64,000 nucleotides of DNA. Origin: Neurospora tetrasperma FGSC 2508. Lineage: Eukaryota; Ascomycota; Sordariomycetes; Sordariales; Sordariaceae. Location of the stretch: assembly GCF_000213175.1 (NCBI RefSeq), contig NW_009799101.1:1529470-1593469 (forward strand). Reading direction: 5' to 3'. Below, piece after piece: positions 12,818 through 23,250 of the stretch; position 1 is the first letter of the stretch; the number at the start of each line of letters is the position of its first letter. The position numbers were made by a program, and so were the translations under genes. The notes beneath the pieces were generated by a model. The model did not search any database. It worked only from the letters and a program-made list of their open reading frames with translations, and was not told the DNA's origin.

Positions 12818-13120
12818 CTAACCGCTGTCGGCATAGTCATCGTTCATCCAATCTTGAAGATCCGCGGTAAACTTGAATGTTGATGTCCAACCACAAGTCC
12901 ACCCACCAGGGCAGTGAGTGTTATTGCGGGGATTGTTCGGTGCAGTTCGTTCGTTCATGGACCTCTCCCAGCACGCCCAGTCCTGATCCCCGGGCGCAGC
13001 ACGCAATAATGCTCCACGGTTTCCACCGCTTCGAAACACGCCAAAATTCGCATTAGAAAAGAAATACGGCGATCCCCGGGCCACTAGCAGCAGCGGACAG
13101 ACGATACGAGGGAGCATCAT
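12818..13120 (-). CDS. Possible small secreted protein, unrecognised
   Basis: A 100-codon frame from ATG 13120 to TAG 12818. The N-terminus (MMLPRIVCPLLLVARG) could pass for a weak signal peptide. The rest is rich in Gly, Asn, Trp and Cys, e.g. FRSGGNRGALLRAA, DWACW and HCPGGWTCGW. Composition and the Cys/Trp pattern look more protein-like than surrounding chance frames. I do not recognise a family, and there may be unseen upstream exons or the frame may be a relic. It lies alone between vps18 and the GPI-protein gene. Confidence 0.35.
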   Translation of the reverse strand: MMLPRIVCPLLLVARGSPYFFSNANFGVFRSGGNRGALLRAAPGDQDWACWERSMNERTAPNNPRNNTHCPGGWTCGWTSTFKFTADLQDWMNDDYADSG

Positions 13121-13827
13121 GGTGTACTTTTGCAGGGGTTGGCGGAACAGGGATCTTCGAAAGGCAGTGCAGCAGTGCTCTCACCACGGAACCCCATTGC
13201 TCACATCGAAAGTCACAAAGAGCCCAGGTACGAAGGTCAATATGTTTCCAAAAAGTGTTTCCATTCAGCTATCATCGTCATAAACATTGGACGATCAGTA
13301 GCAATTAGAATTTAGTAAATACAAAGATAGGATATGAGTACCATTCTACCACGTTTCTTCGCACGCTGTCATATGCTAGTAGAAAGAATATCCGCATTCC
13401 CCAATAAAAAAATGACAAAACAAGAGACTCATGGCCCGGTAGAGGTATAGATAGGGTATAACGAGATCGTCTTTATTTCGAGATAGTGTAAACCAAAACA
13501 GGACATAAAGATAATGCTCGCTATGGTATATGAATAGGTATATAAAAATTGGTGCTTCCTCTCTCTTGTCCCGGAATGACCAGCGCGCCCACTCTCCAAA
13601 AAGGATGTACATGAAAAGACTTGATCCATGTCATGAAAAATAATTGATATGTTGTTGTTGCGGTTGCGCGCCCCATGCAATGGTACAGCCATCCAGGCCC
13701 TTTCTTGTTCTTCTAAAACCCAAGGATATCAAAGATACAAAAGAAACTGCTGATTCTGCGTCGTCCGAAGGTCGATTCCGAGCCACGCATTTGTTGAACT
13801 CCTGTTCCTCGTCACTTAAAAGTGAAT
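13121..13827. other. Intergenic, probable 3' UTR of the GPI-protein gene
   Basis: AT-rich sequence downstream of the minus-strand gene ending at 13828. It carries no supported gene. It may also include the promoter of the doubtful small gene at 12818-13120. Confidence 0.5.
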
Positions 13828-14565
13828 TTAAGCGAGGAAGACGGTGAGGAGACCGGCAGCAGCGGCGAGGAGGGCAGAGCCAGTCATGGCACCGGCACCG
13901 GCGGTGACGGGAGCCGAGGGGCTGGGGGAGCCGGTGGTGGGGACGGTGCCGTTGCCAGCGGGAGGGGCGAAGCCGCCGGAGGGGCTGGCGGGGGGGTTGG
14001 CGGGGGGAACGACAACCGAGGCGGTGGCGCAGGGCACGTCAACGGTCTCGTAGATCACGGTGGGGATGACGGTGGTGATCTGGGTGGAGATGGTCTTGAC
14101 GGAGTGGCCGCACTGCTCAGGAGCGGGGGCAACGGGAGCAGCAGTGCTCAGGGTGGTGGGAGGGAGGCCAGTGCCAGCGGGCTGGGTAGGGACGGGGGCC
14201 ATGGTGGTGCCGTTGGAGAAGGCAGCGGAGGAGCTGGCACCAATGGCGGCGACGGAGGTCTCAGTCACAGGGCGGACGGTGGTCGCAACAGGGACGGTCT
14301 CGGTGACGACCTGGGTGGACTGGGCCGGGCAGTTGGGGACCGAGGGAGGGCACTGGGTGATAGTGCGGACCGAGGTGCTGTAGATGGTGGAGGTGGTGAC
14401 GGGGTAGACCGACGAGGTGACGACGGTGCTGCGAGCAGGGCAGTTGGTCACCGTGGGGGCGCACGAGGTGATGGTGACATAGTCGGTCTGGTAGACAGTG
14501 GACTGGGCAGCATCCTCAGCGAGGACGGCACCGGCCATGACAAGAGCAGCAGCGGAGAAACGCAT
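13828..14565 (-). CDS. GPI-anchored Ser/Thr-rich cell-wall protein
   Basis: Single-exon, 245 residues. A clear signal peptide (MRFSAAALVMAGAVLAE) is followed by a Ser/Thr/Val/Pro-rich body and a C-terminal small-residue plus hydrophobic segment (GAGAMTGSALLAAAAGLLTVFLA region), the classic layout for glycosylphosphatidylinositol attachment. Two related Cys pairs, SCAPTVTNCPARST and QCPPSVPNCPAQST, sit in a roughly 35-residue duplicated unit near the N-terminus. Such proteins are O-mannosylated and linked to the plasma membrane or wall glucan. No catalytic domain is seen and a structural or adhesive role is only inferred. The opposite strand is also open across the gene because of strong GC bias at third positions; that shadow frame is not a gene. 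Confidence 0.85.
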   Translation of the reverse strand: MRFSAAALVMAGAVLAEDAAQSTVYQTDYVTITSCAPTVTNCPARSTVVTSSVYPVTTSTIYSTSVRTITQCPPSVPNCPAQSTQVVTETVPVATTVRPVTETSVAAIGASSSAAFSNGTTMAPVPTQPAGTGLPPTTLSTAAPVAPAPEQCGHSVKTISTQITTVIPTVIYETVDVPCATASVVVPPANPPASPSGGFAPPAGNGTVPTTGSPSPSAPVTAGAGAMTGSALLAAAAGLLTVFLA

Positions 14566-17500
14566 TTTGTCGGTTGGGGGGGTTGTTTAAAAGGGGTGGG
14601 TTCTTGAAGAACGGTGTAGTTGGTGTTGGAAGAGAGTGTTATTAAAAGCAATGTGCTTGAGCGTTGGTAAAGAGTGGACGACCGAAGTCAAAGTTGAGAC
14701 TGAAGCTTGAAGTTGGCTTGTTGGCTGGGGAAGAAAGAAGAGAAGAGAGATGGATAGGTCGAGGAAGCGCAAGTGTTAAATATCCAAGATGGCGTCCATC
14801 TGCCCAGGCTCTCCAGTCCAATTCGCGGGTTGACCCCAGCAGTTCGTGGTTGGGTCCCTGGCACCCACATTGCAGAACGGGAAATTAACGTTGCCATCAT
14901 GGACACTAGTTCCAGGGGTTCGGTGGAGGAGACTTGTCCCCTGTCCTCCTCCTCCCTCTGCCCTCGAAGCATCGCGCTCACCTCCACAGCGCTGGCTAGC
15001 CCGGGCGTGTAGAAAAAACATTGATCCAATGACGGCCGACCACTGTGGTTTCCCATCATGCGTCGCGCAAATCGCCGTACCAATTCGAGCAGGCCAGCAA
15101 CTCGCCAGCAACAGGGGTTCAACCCAGTGTTCACCACTTGTTCACCTGCGAAAGACAAGCCCCCGACGTTTGCTGGCATCCGTTGCCGTAGCAAACAAAA
15201 CGCTCATTCGTGATTTGGCAGCCCTTCGAGCTCTCTCGTGTACGTATTAGGGGATGGCCATTCTGCTCGACAGTTGAAAACGGCAGAGCGACACGGCTGA
15301 CGGGTAACGGTAGTGTAGAATGCACCCAACTCATTACGGCGCTTCCTGCAAATAGTCTGTGATCAATTTTTAGCAAGAATACCGCACACGTGAGAATGTT
15401 CGCCAATGTTTGCCTCTTCCGCTTTGTCTTTCACAGAGCGCCTGGGGGAAGTTCTGGGAAGCCAATCTCGGCTGCTGAAGGTGTGTGTGGTCCCCTCAGT
15501 TCCTCACATCAACCGCCATTACTATTGCCATGAGGTCCACAGAAGGACATCCAGGTTAAAGATGGTCCGTAACCGCGTTGGATGCTCGTGTCGACACTAC
15601 CGATAACCTAGACAAGGAAGGGAAGGTAGCGAACAGACTGCTGAAGATTATGGCGACGTGGGTGAGAGATGGCGGTCAATGAGAGGGGATATTCATGATA
15701 GGGACCAGACAGGCATTGTCCCCGGAAATTGAAGCCCTGTGAAGAGTAAGTCCGGCATATCAGGAAGCTAAAGGGTCCTCCCACTTCCGGCTTGTTTGGT
15801 CCCCTAGCCATGGTGTTACAACAGTGAAGATTGCACTAAGTAACTTCCCTGGTCATCGTCATCGCCAACTCCAATTCCCGTGGCCTTTGACTGTGGCCTG
15901 CATGTTGACTTGACCAAAAGGTTTGCTTCTGACAACAAGCCAACGGACCCCAGTGGTGGAAGTAAAGATGAAGAGGCCAGGGTTTTGGAGAATTCCGGAT
16001 TCTGATTGGGAGCAGCACAGGTGTGCCGGTGCAGAAAGGTACCTAATTCTGACAACAACGACTGTGTCCCATATCAAAACGACTGTACTGCGTAGTAATA
16101 CCAAACATGCCATAATTCGCCCGCCGTAGAAGTTAGGATCAGGGCAAGTTACCTTAGTATAAGGGTTAGCGGCTAGGGTCAGTCAATGTCAGTTACCTAG
16201 GTTTACCTAGTCCGGGGGTACAGGGAGCAACCTAGTGAGAGACCCCCGCGTGAGTACCTCTATCGATGGATCCCTTTCGTTGTAAGAAAGGTGCTTTTGT
16301 TGTGGTAGAGGTATGGAACCTGAATGTAATGACTTTCGGTCATAACTTGGTGATGGCGAGTGCGCAGACAGAGGTATCACGGATGCCAAGTGGAAGCGGG
16401 GACAGTGCCAAGGCTGCTGTTTTTATATGTACATTATACATAGCATAGTGTAATCACACAATCGTTTAGTTGAATGGGTTCGCTGAAAGGGTGTGTGGAC
16501 GGCGCTTTGATGGGGCCAATGGGATCCAAAGATGCTCGGTGGGTCTGTGTTACCCCACTATATGCAGGTACCAGCCAGATTTGGCAGGCGCGGTTGGATG
16601 TCCTCTCCCTGGCGAAACGCAAGCGAGATCGCAATTTCACGGGACGACAACTTTGCGAATTGTGACTTCATTGGTCGACTCTTTCCACCTTGATTTGCAC
16701 TTCCAGCTCCTGCCCATCTCCGCGTCCTGTTCGAAGCTGTCCACCGCTCCAATCTTTGGTCAAATGAGCTTCTCCAGACATGATCTCGTCTGGCGATCTC
16801 TAGACAACACGACCGGGCGCCTGTTTGATAAACCTCTTTGCCTGTGGAGAGCACCGCCCTCACCTCATGAGGAAATCGATAGACGGCGAGATTTGCGCGC
16901 TTCGGGAGTCGCTCTCGTCATCGAGTAATGCCTGTCGCATAATCGATCGACACTATCTCCCCCCTTTTTTCGGTCCTATTATTTATCGCAAACCCGTACT
17001 TTCATCGGTTTCTATCTTGGGGTAACGAAACAACATTTCGCCTCCAGCCGGCCGACATGACTGAAGATCTAGATCCTCGACCTGCATCTTTCTGGAACGA
17101 TTCCACAACATGGGGCACTGTGCAACAATCAACACCAAAAAGCATACCTCCACGCACCAGCATCTTGTACCAATAAATAGGCAGTGCCAGACTTTGAGAC
17201 GCTTCGGCTTCTGTTGGCGTCGTAGGCTCCCGTCCCGTCACGGTCCCCAATGTCACACCACCAATCAATGTTACCCAGCGGTTCCGCTTCCCGACCAGAA
17301 ACGTTTAATCAAGCAAGTCGAGGTCCTGTCAAGTCTCCCCAGTGCTCATTTTATGTAACGCCATGTCAGGTCCGAGAGAGGCTTAATTTCCACCCCGCGA
17401 GACGGCTTCAAATCGAAATGCTCGACTCTCTCGGCAGCGGCACGGCGGAGTCGTGTATCCACTTCGTGATCTCTTCCTCAATATCCAAATTCATGCTCAA

Positions 17501-19669
17501 CCCCGGAACATTCATGGTTCCCCGGTCCCTCTGCTTGCTTCTGATTCAGAACCTTGGAACCCCTATATACCCTCTGTCGCCACCGGTTTGATACGTTGAA
17601 GGCGGTCCAGATGATTCATGGCAGCATTTTGCACTATCTAGCATCCTTCGTGGTGAGGACTATCGAGAAATCTCAGTCGTTACGCTGCAGTCTTCTTGTT
17701 TCTCCGATGAAATTGCTAACTCGGACTAAAGTCACTATTAGGCCAGTCTATAGGAAAGTTCCTCTCTAGCAAGCAAAGTTACAGGAGTCTCTTGAGCCAA
17801 ACTGCCAGCTAGTTTACATACATTTTCGATATATACACAGCCAGAACCACGAATGGGGACATTGACCTACCTCGGAACGACGTGCGTGTTGAGGCTCGTT
17901 AGGGAAGGTCGAGTGTCCTTGCCCCTCTATGTAAACCATCCAACATCGCAGTGTTTCCCTTCCTTCAGCATCCCGGCCGGTCATTGACGTCAAACGAGCC
18001 GTGTCCAAACAGCATCTCGAAACAGAATCTCGAAACAAAACGACAATTTGCACATACGGTCACCCGATGGCAGGGCCAGAGTGATAATGCCCTCGGAGAC
18101 AAGCGTCTTTTGGCTACGACTATCATGATAGCATCGTCAGCCTCATGGTCGGTCACATATACAGAGAAAGCTAACAAAATGATTGTCATGCGATATGGTC
18201 TCGGTGGCGTCTCGGGTAAGCACCCTTCTTCCATCAAAGGCCTTGTCAGCAGCACCCATGTAACTGATCGTACCGTCGAACACAGGAAAATCCAAGCAGC
18301 TATCATTGGACATCGACGAAACCACATTTGTTTGACGACATACGAGACAGTTAATGACATCTCACGAGACCCAACTCACAAACGAACCCAACCACACCGA
18401 CTCGAAACATTTCCCGCAACCGACCGGCATCGCCCGACTCTGGACCCGGGGTAACCATCAGGCTTGAACGGAAACATGTCTTCATGACAGGTGTGATTTG
18501 GTCCACGCTTGTCGAGACTTCGCCTTATGAGCACGAGAACCTCCGTCACAGAAGTCATCCACTTGGAATGTTGGAGAATCTTGGATTGCCCACGCAGACT
18601 ATACTTCCCTACATGGAAAGAGACATCGAAACTGAAACACGGCTTTATCCATCACCTGGACCCTGCAGAATATCCGTCGTGGCTTGATACCGTCAACGGT
18701 CATCCTTCACGAGAAAATGGGAACGGGTAGGGCTGGGTAACGAGAAATGGCTTGACGAGTCGGGGTGTGAGTCTACGCCATTCAGTGGTGGGCGGCCTAC
18801 ATACGACCACATCAGGCTACGCGACGCTATCACGCTTTAGGCCATTCGAGAGCCAGACGACATCCAACATACGCGAGAATTCAATAGAGACGCCATCGTC
18901 ATTGGCCAGTTGCAACATCCAAGGTACACATGGTCCGTGCACGACCCAATACCAACCTCCCATTGTATCATCGTCACCATCCATTGGCCTCCTTGGTTGC
19001 CTTGTGCTGAGCCTCTCTCCTGCGCAACGAATGCGCAGCATCATCCTCAATCTGGCTTATGTCTCGTACCATGTCTGCTCCTCGAGATGGCGACCTCCCA
19101 ACGCTCGGAGTCATGGATGGAACCGTACTTGTACAACTGGGCGCTCGCTCAATTCCTCTTCTTTTGCCAGGTTAAAAGAACACTGGTCCTCATTAGCTGC
19201 GGCTTGTCCTACTCCAAGATTGGAAGAGCCTCCCAACACTCTTCCTGCTTGTTATCTTCTTCACGCTTATTTACTGCGAGGCCCGCTATCACTTCGATCA
19301 TAGATCCCACGACGCATCACGACTAAGTATAGCGTTTCATCTGTCAAGCGTCACGCCCATGTCATCTCCAGCTCTTTTTTGACCCCGCATCACCGTCTAC
19401 CCAGCCACTTAAAGAGTGTGGTTGCCTAAGCTGGCCATCGACGCGGAACCTCATAGAATTCGTTCGACGAGAGTCGTGACCAATTTGAGCATATCAAGTT
19501 CCAACAAGACCCCCGCAGAGTCTACTCAAGGTCTTCTTGTGAGACATTTCTCATCCTTTCTCAATTCGAGTATGAGGACTAATACACCTCAGAGTGTCCC
19601 GCGTGGCTATTATCCCTGTGTATGAGACGGACAAGGACCCCCGAGACATCCCGACCACATCTGCCTCCC
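14566..19669. other. 5.1-kb gene-poor region
   Basis: Lies between divergent starts of the GPI-protein gene (-) and the zinc-finger gene (+), so both promoters are inside it. Several frames of 130-185 codons exist (e.g. 16470-16928, 17951-18454, 18752-19303) but they are low in acidic residues, rich in Ser/Arg/Cys/His, overlap each other on both strands and show no domain. TACCTAG motifs occur at 16192-16210. It could hold a long regulatory region, an intron-containing leader or a non-coding RNA; the sequence alone does not decide. Confidence 0.45.
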
Positions 19670-22051
19670 ATGGCTTCATCTTCCGCAGATCCTAAGGCAT
19701 ACAATCTTGCCGCTGGCGCGTACAACTGTCCGGACTGTACCAAACTCTTCGCCAGACCCTGTGATCTGAACAAACACAGCAAATCTCACACTCGACCGTT
19801 CAAGTGCCAACATTCTGATTGCAAGTACGCCGACCTTGGCTGGCCAACACTGAAGGAACTCGAACGCCACAACAACGATAAACACTCTCCTAACCCGATT
19901 ATCTACGCTTGCGAGTACGAAGGTTGTGACTACAAGTCCAAACGAGAATCGAACTGCAAACAACACATGGAGAAGGCTCATGGATGGCTGTACACTAAGA
20001 GCAAATCCAATGGTAAACAGCCCGCGGATAGCTCTCCGGTAGCACCTGTGTACCGGCTAAAACCTGGACGGCATCCTGCCTCAGCATCTTCTACTCCACT
20101 TCTCAAGCAGTCACCTCATATTCTGCCTGTACCTAATTATCATCAGGACTTTACCCTCTACCAGGATGACACCGACCACTCCGTCAGATTTGATGACGAT
20201 GATGAGAATACAAGTCACCATCACGATGCTCCTCAAGTCATCCCTTGGACATCGCCTGCTACCCGTCTACGGAGAAACGGAACCATGATCGAAAGATTTG
20301 ATCAGACATATCACGGTAGCCAACCTCTCAGGGTCAGTGATAATCCGGTTGACCCATCGCTCGCCAATATTGAGCCGCAACTCAGAACATCTGCGGCACC
20401 TCCATCCACCTCAGAAGCATGCGGGAATGGCGGCACCAATACCTCGGAGACTTCGAGGCGAACTCGATCGTCGAGAGGACCGTCAAGAAAGGCCGCAGAC
20501 CGCCAACGTATCAGAACAAGGGATGCCAAAGAATCAAGAAAGAGGCTCAAGCCAGACCCTACAGAAATTCTCGGAGATGACGCGGAATTCACTGACAGCA
20601 ATATGCCGTGTATCTTCCGCCATGCACACCCTCACCTTTACAACAGGGAGACCAGAAACAAGTCCGATCCGTGCCATACGACGCATCGAGACATCTCAAC
20701 TCTAGCAAGACATCTGCTCCGACCGGCACATGGCCTCGGTGTGGACCCCCGGATGATCTCATCATTTAAGATTCAAGACAACAATTACCCACACCCACGG
20801 GTTGGCCTTTGTCGCCGTTGCTGGCAGGCTTTCTTTGACCCCTTAGAATTCCGGAATCATCTGGATCTCAAATGCGAGAAGGTGTCTAAGGGGAAGCGGG
20901 AGAAGTGGCGTATCATGTACGATCTTTTCACGCCATTGGTCCGGCAGCATAACGAGCAGAGCAGCCTCTTACAGGACCTTGATATGGCGGGACAAGAAAA
21001 CACAGCACACCGAACAAGAGGGTCGATCAACATGTCGAAGAAAGCTGGAAATGATTTTCGCTTGGTATCTGGCACTGTCGCTCCAACCAAGTACAGGACA
21101 TCAGTTCCCTCCAGTTCTAGTCTTGAAAATGAGATACAAAAACTGAGAGAAGAAAACCGGCAGTTGAGGGAGTCACTATTAGCCCAAGGCCCTAGGGGGG
21201 AGTCAGTGGCAAGTACTGTTCACAGCAGCGCTGTCCATAATGCATTCGAGATGGCATCCGGTTCCGGACTAGTCTCTGCGCCGCGGATGCCCCATTCCAA
21301 GGATTCGAACTCGGATCAGGAGAGCCTAGTAGGATACATGGATTCTCAATCCACGGATGTCGACCGCGATGGCTTGATGAGCGAGACACCGGAAACTTTT
21401 GTGAGGCAGAAGCCAGGACACAGCTTGCCCTCCCACACAACCGTTCACCACGTCCCAACAAGCCCGTCCCCGCTACAGGTCGAATCCTTCCAAGATATAT
21501 CCAACTTCAGTCAACCATCAGCTAACGTGTCCCTCTTCTCTGCCCGAAAGCAACCCACCTCACTCGCCGATTCCGCCTACGGTACCTGCACCGACCCAAG
21601 GCGAGGAAGTCTGGGCGAGCCCGGGCAGGCAGGATGCGCAGATATCTTGAGAGGTCCGCACAAGAGTTGGTTCGATAACTCAACCCAACAACGGCACGAC
21701 GGCGGGTCGTTGACTCTGTTTGGCGATTACCAATTTGGTCACAACAACAACTCATCAGCGAACAACGAGAGCATTCACAACAATACGCCATCCTCATCCA
21801 CTCCAAAGGTAGGGCCAAACATGACAGTCATTACAACCCAGACGACCCAGCAGCAGCCTCAGCAACAAGATTTTTCAGGGTGGTCCAACCCCAACCCTTT
21901 TGCCACGGCCTCAACCTCTCAACCGTCTCATAACTTCTTTGAAGATGCGTCATTTGATTTCTTTATGGCAGCGCAAACGGATTGCGGCGAAGAAACTGGT
22001 GGGTACAACCCGACTAGTTCCTCGCAGAATTTCATTTTTCCTTCTATGTGA
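19670..22051 (+). CDS. C2H2 zinc-finger protein, putative transcription factor
   Basis: Single-exon, 793 residues from ATG 19670. An in-frame ATG at 19622 would add 16 basic residues; the later start is preferred because MASSSADPK opens a typical fungal N-terminus. Three fingers at the N-terminus: C20-C23-H36-H40, C46-C51-H67-H72 and C81-C86-H99-H104. A second, atypical Cys/His module (about 312-415: PCIFRHAHP..., HRDISTLARHLLRPAH, CRRCWQAFFDPLEFRNHL) matches a layout common in fungal C2H2 proteins of unknown role. A short coiled coil (SLENEIQKLREENRQLRESL, about 484) follows, then a Ser/Gln/Asn-rich tail. Nuclear DNA binding is inferred; no target is known. The long upstream region fits a regulated gene. 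Confidence 0.85.
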   Translation: MASSSADPKAYNLAAGAYNCPDCTKLFARPCDLNKHSKSHTRPFKCQHSDCKYADLGWPTLKELERHNNDKHSPNPIIYACEYEGCDYKSKRESNCKQHMEKAHGWLYTKSKSNGKQPADSSPVAPVYRLKPGRHPASASSTPLLKQSPHILPVPNYHQDFTLYQDDTDHSVRFDDDDENTSHHHDAPQVIPWTSPATRLRRNGTMIERFDQTYHGSQPLRVSDNPVDPSLANIEPQLRTSAAPPSTSEACGNGGTNTSETSRRTRSSRGPSRKAADRQRIRTRDAKESRKRLKPDPTEILGDDAEFTDSNMPCIFRHAHPHLYNRETRNKSDPCHTTHRDISTLARHLLRPAHGLGVDPRMISSFKIQDNNYPHPRVGLCRRCWQAFFDPLEFRNHLDLKCEKVSKGKREKWRIMYDLFTPLVRQHNEQSSLLQDLDMAGQENTAHRTRGSINMSKKAGNDFRLVSGTVAPTKYRTSVPSSSSLENEIQKLREENRQLRESLLAQGPRGESVASTVHSSAVHNAFEMASGSGLVSAPRMPHSKDSNSDQESLVGYMDSQSTDVDRDGLMSETPETFVRQKPGHSLPSHTTVHHVPTSPSPLQVESFQDISNFSQPSANVSLFSARKQPTSLADSAYGTCTDPRRGSLGEPGQAGCADILRGPHKSWFDNSTQQRHDGGSLTLFGDYQFGHNNNSSANNESIHNNTPSSSTPKVGPNMTVITTQTTQQQPQQQDFSGWSNPNPFATASTSQPSHNFFEDASFDFFMAAQTDCGEETGGYNPTSSSQNFIFPSM

Positions 22052-23250
22052 CTTTTGAGGTCATAGATGGCGTAGATTTATAGGGTTTGTCAAAGATTAT
22101 TGAGATGAGGAGTCAGGAGTACAATTTCATGATACATGTCACGAACTTTGTTGAATGAAGGGTCGGCTCTCTCTTCTCTTCTTCTTCTAAGGTTACTGGT
22201 GCATTTCGAAACCGGAGGTTGGATCTCCGGTATTCCTTTCTTCTCAGTTCCAGGCGGTTTGCTGATTTTCACTGGGTTTTCCATTGGAGGATTTCTTCGC
22301 AAGTCCTCAGCGTATCAATTTTCTGAATGAATTTCCATCTACCTCTAAAATTTTCAGACGATCTTCTCCTCTCTATCCTCAAGGCGTTTACATCACTCAT
22401 TCCTATCAAGCATCAAGTGTGTATGAGATATACTATTATAATTTGAGGTTACGTAAAGTGTCCGACAAGATCATAACATTCAGAACAAAGCTAACGGACA
22501 CATAAACCTCCTGAGGCGCTGATAGAGGTTTGACAATCTAAGAAGGATCTAGTAGTATGTGGCTTCGTCTTCACAAGGAAAAGCAGTTGAGGTAAACATA
22601 AACACGCGCAACTTGGCTTGGAAATAAGTTCCGTTCCTACTTCTGCTACTGCAATGTATAGGCTCTTCAAGGAATGCCACTAAGTGTGTGGGGGGGGGGG
22701 GCAAATGAATTTGCATAGAAATCGGCCAGTGTCTAAGAAGCTTTGAATTCCGTTTCATGAGCAGCTCACCCAATGGTTCCAATGGCCGAAGAGTTTAGGT
22801 GGCAGCACATATTGAAGAGTGGGAACGAATATACAAAAAGTCCGAAAGGGTATCTGGCCTATCCTAGCTTCTCAAGTGTTCCTTCACTTTTTTCCTCTAT
22901 TAGTCTTCACAGTCTCCTAACCGATGGCTAGGCAAGCATACGACATTCAAGCAAGTCAAGCCGAGAGTAGGTTTGTCTACGAATGCTAGTAAGGATAGAG
23001 ATAGATAAGTATATCTGAATGAGATCGGTTTGAAATGTGAGGTTGTGGACGGCGAGGGAGTTTTACACAGATAGTCAACGACGCTTTATTTACTTTTCCC
23101 CCATCAGCTTAAGATCATCAACCCTCATTTTTTCTCGTAAGAACCTGCTGAATTTTATTGGATCCTTTTTATGTACCAAATACCCACTTCCTTATGATAC
23201 CCGAACTTCCAAAAGCAAACTACACCACCACCCCATCTACTCTAGCACGT
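22052..23250. other. Intergenic between convergent zinc-finger and ade genes
   Basis: Holds the 3' ends of both flanking genes. AT-richer than the coding sequence, with a G12 tract at 22690-22701. No supported gene. Confidence 0.55.
22690..22701. repeat. Poly-G tract (G12)
   Basis: Twelve consecutive G on the + strand in intergenic DNA. No function inferred. Confidence 0.9.

Noticed and set aside
13822-14607. 261-codon Gly-rich frame on the + strand
   Set aside because: Antisense shadow of the GPI-protein gene; its Gly/Asp-rich composition is what strong third-position GC bias produces on the opposite strand.
17951-19326. Three overlapping + strand frames of 138-183 codons
   Set aside because: Ser/Arg/Cys/His-rich, overlap in different frames, no domain, and no splice pattern that links them to the zinc-finger gene.
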